A DNA stretch of 7,363 bases from Candidatus Eiseniibacteriota bacterium (lineage in GTDB: Bacteria; Eisenbacteria; RBG-16-71-46). The notes below the pieces were generated by a model. The model did no database searches, was not told the DNA's origin, and saw only the letters and a program-made list of their open reading frames with translations. The stretch is from the NCBI GenBank assembly GCA_005893185.1, contig VBOS01000192.1, positions 1-7,363 on the forward strand. The letters are read 5' to 3'. This document shows, in pieces, positions 6,144-7,363 of the stretch. The translations under genes and the position numbers were made by a program. The number at the start of each line of letters is the position of its first letter. Position 1 is the first letter of the stretch.

Positions 6144-7363
6144 TGGAGCAGCGGCAGGAGCAGCGCCAGCACGGCCACGCCCACCAGGAAGAGGAGGTAC
6201 TCCTGCGCGTCGCCGGTGTGGAGATCGCGCAGCGGCGAGATCGCCCCCTGGCCGATTCGGCCGAGCAGGTCCACCGCCGCATGAATCCGATCCCCGCCCC
6301 GAGCAGCGCGGGGGCTGCTGCGAGCAGCGCCGGCAGCCGCGCGGGCGTGAATCCCGAGCTCCACGCGATCGTGAGCGCGGTGGGGCCGATCGCAAACGTC
6401 AACGTCGCAGCCACGTGGGCCAGCGAGAATGCGAAGTGGCGCCGTCCCACCGCCCGCCGCTCGGGCGCGGGCAGGAGCCGCGCGACGGTCACAAGCGACC
6501 CGAGCGCGACCGGGACCGCGACGAACAGGTACTCGAGCAGCCGATTGCGCGTGTAGGGCGGCGTGCCGAGGGCCGTGAGCAGCGGCCAGGCGAGGGAGCC
6601 CGAGGCCGTCCAGATCGCGAGGCGCCACAGCCACGCCAGCTGCGGGCCGCGCCGCGCAGCGGCGCTGCGCATCTCGCCCGCGAGCAGGAACGCCCGCCCG
6701 CCGAACGCGCCCGCCCACAGCAGAAAGATCACGTCCTCGCGCACAGCGCGCGAGGCCACCAGCACGGCGGCCAGAGCGCCGTCCGAGACCAGCAACCAGC
6801 GCAGGCTGGCCGCGACCAGGCGCCGGCCGAGCGCGCGCAGCGTGGCGAGCCAGGCGGTGAGCAGCAGCAGGACGACGGCGGCGCCGCGCACGTCGGGCAC
6901 AGCAACCCACAGCGGTGAGAGCCGCCACAGCAGGACGAAGCCGGTGCTCGGCAGGAGCGCGGGCAGCCACGACCGCATCGCAATCAGCGGCCCCGGCACG
7001 TCGGAGTAGGCGCGCGCGAGCGGCAACGCGGCGAGCAGCTCGAGCCCCGCCCACACCACGGCCAGCGACTGCGCCCATTTGAGCACCGCCGGCATGTCCC
7101 ACGTGAAGAGTGTCGGCACGAACGACAGCGTGGGGATCACGCGCTCGATCGCCACAGCCAGCCACAGCGCTCCCGCCGGCCGGCGAAGCCACGACCAGCG
7201 CTTGACCTGCTCGGCCGGGTCGCTCGCAGCGCGCGCCCACCACCAGAACGCCTCCGCCAGCAGCTCGACCCCGAGGGCAGCTGCCAGGAGCGCGGGCCAC
7301 AGGAGAAGGGCCAGCCCCGCGAGGCACAGGAGCGCCCCGACGGCGCGGGCGTCGCGCAGGAAG
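6140..7363 (-). CDS. NuoL/NuoM-family antiporter-like subunit, 5' partial, with apparent frameshift
   Basis: The frame is open to the right edge, so the N-terminus (perhaps 110-120 residues) is missing. From 7362 to 6292 it encodes 357 residues with many membrane helices; it then needs a one-base shift at the G-runs (minus-strand GGGGCGGGG, 6292-6300) to continue for 50 residues to the TGA at 6140-6142. The shifted end LRDLHTGDAQEYLLFLVGVA matches the LxTGxxQxYALLxxxG ending of NuoL-type subunits. By eye, GVELLAEAFWWW (31-42) aligns with the TM5 Glu region, GPLIAMRSWLPALLPSTGFV (124-143) with the GPTPVSALIH region, and a following LSPLW matches. The usual TM7 lysine position is Leu and the HAFFK motif is not retained. 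It heads the five-gene run. Confidence 0.75.
   Translation of the reverse strand, partial: LPARRPRRRGAPVPRGAGPSPVARAPGSCPRGRAAGGGVLVVGARCERPGRAGQALVVASPAGGSAVAGCGDRARDPHAVVRADTLHVGHAGGAQMGAVAGRGVGGARAARRVAARARLLRRAGAADCDAVVAARAPAEHRLRPAVAALTAVGCCARRARRRRRPAAAHRLARHAARARPAPGRGQPALVAGLGRRSGRRAGGLARCARGRDLSAVGGRVRRAGVPARGRDAQRRCAARPAAGVAVAPRDLDGLGLPRLAAAHGPRHAALHAQSAARVPVRRGPGRARVACDRRAAPARARAAGGGTAPLRILAGPRGCDVDVCDRPHRAHDRVELGIHARAAAGAARSSPRAARGGDRIHAAVDLLGRIGQGAISPLRDLHTGDAQEYLLFLVGVAVLALLLPLLQ

Noticed and set aside
4833..6284. Plus-strand open frame of 483 codons
   Set aside because: It is antisense to the NuoN-like gene and encodes Arg/Glu/His-rich sequence typical of reversed membrane-protein codons.

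Overview
This is a high-GC bacterial segment (roughly two thirds or more G+C, with strong G/C preference at third codon positions). Every gene I can support reads on the minus strand. I see no rRNA, tRNA, CRISPR array, transposase or integrase. The gene content (NuoL/M- and NuoN-like membrane subunits, a lipoprotein with a glycosidase-like fold, a TPR protein, an excisionase-type HTH protein and a GT2 glycosyltransferase) suggests a high-GC Gram-negative-type organism, possibly from a poorly sampled lineage. I cannot place it further.

Right part (7363 to 2063, in transcription order): a tight five-gene run. A NuoL/NuoM-family antiporter-like subunit enters from the right edge; its 5' end lies outside the window and an apparent one-base frameshift sits near its 3' end. 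A divergent NuoN-like subunit follows with a GTGA overlap. After 8 bases comes a 700-residue putative lipoprotein with features of a six-hairpin glycosidase fold. Three bases later is a 78-residue single-pass membrane protein, and a TPR-like protein overlaps it by GTGA. Both antiporter-like proteins appear by eye to lack several charged residues that carry protons in complex I. Together with the envelope glycosidase-like protein, this makes the run look unlike an ordinary nuo operon.

Middle (2062 to 809): an AT-rich island at about 1920-1956 carries three TGTTTR hexamers starting exactly 10 bp apart. It lies upstream of a two-gene unit: a polytopic membrane protein (start set at 1875 by a strong Shine-Dalgarno site) whose TGA overlaps the ATG of a 79-residue excisionase/BldC-like HTH protein. 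The periodic repeats are a plausible binding array for a protein of this HTH class, so autoregulation is a testable idea.

Left part (808 to 1): about 300 bases without a gene, holding small inverted repeats, an AT-rich promoter-like stretch and one perfect DnaA-box 9-mer. It leads into the first 170 residues of a GT2 glycosyltransferase that runs off the left edge.
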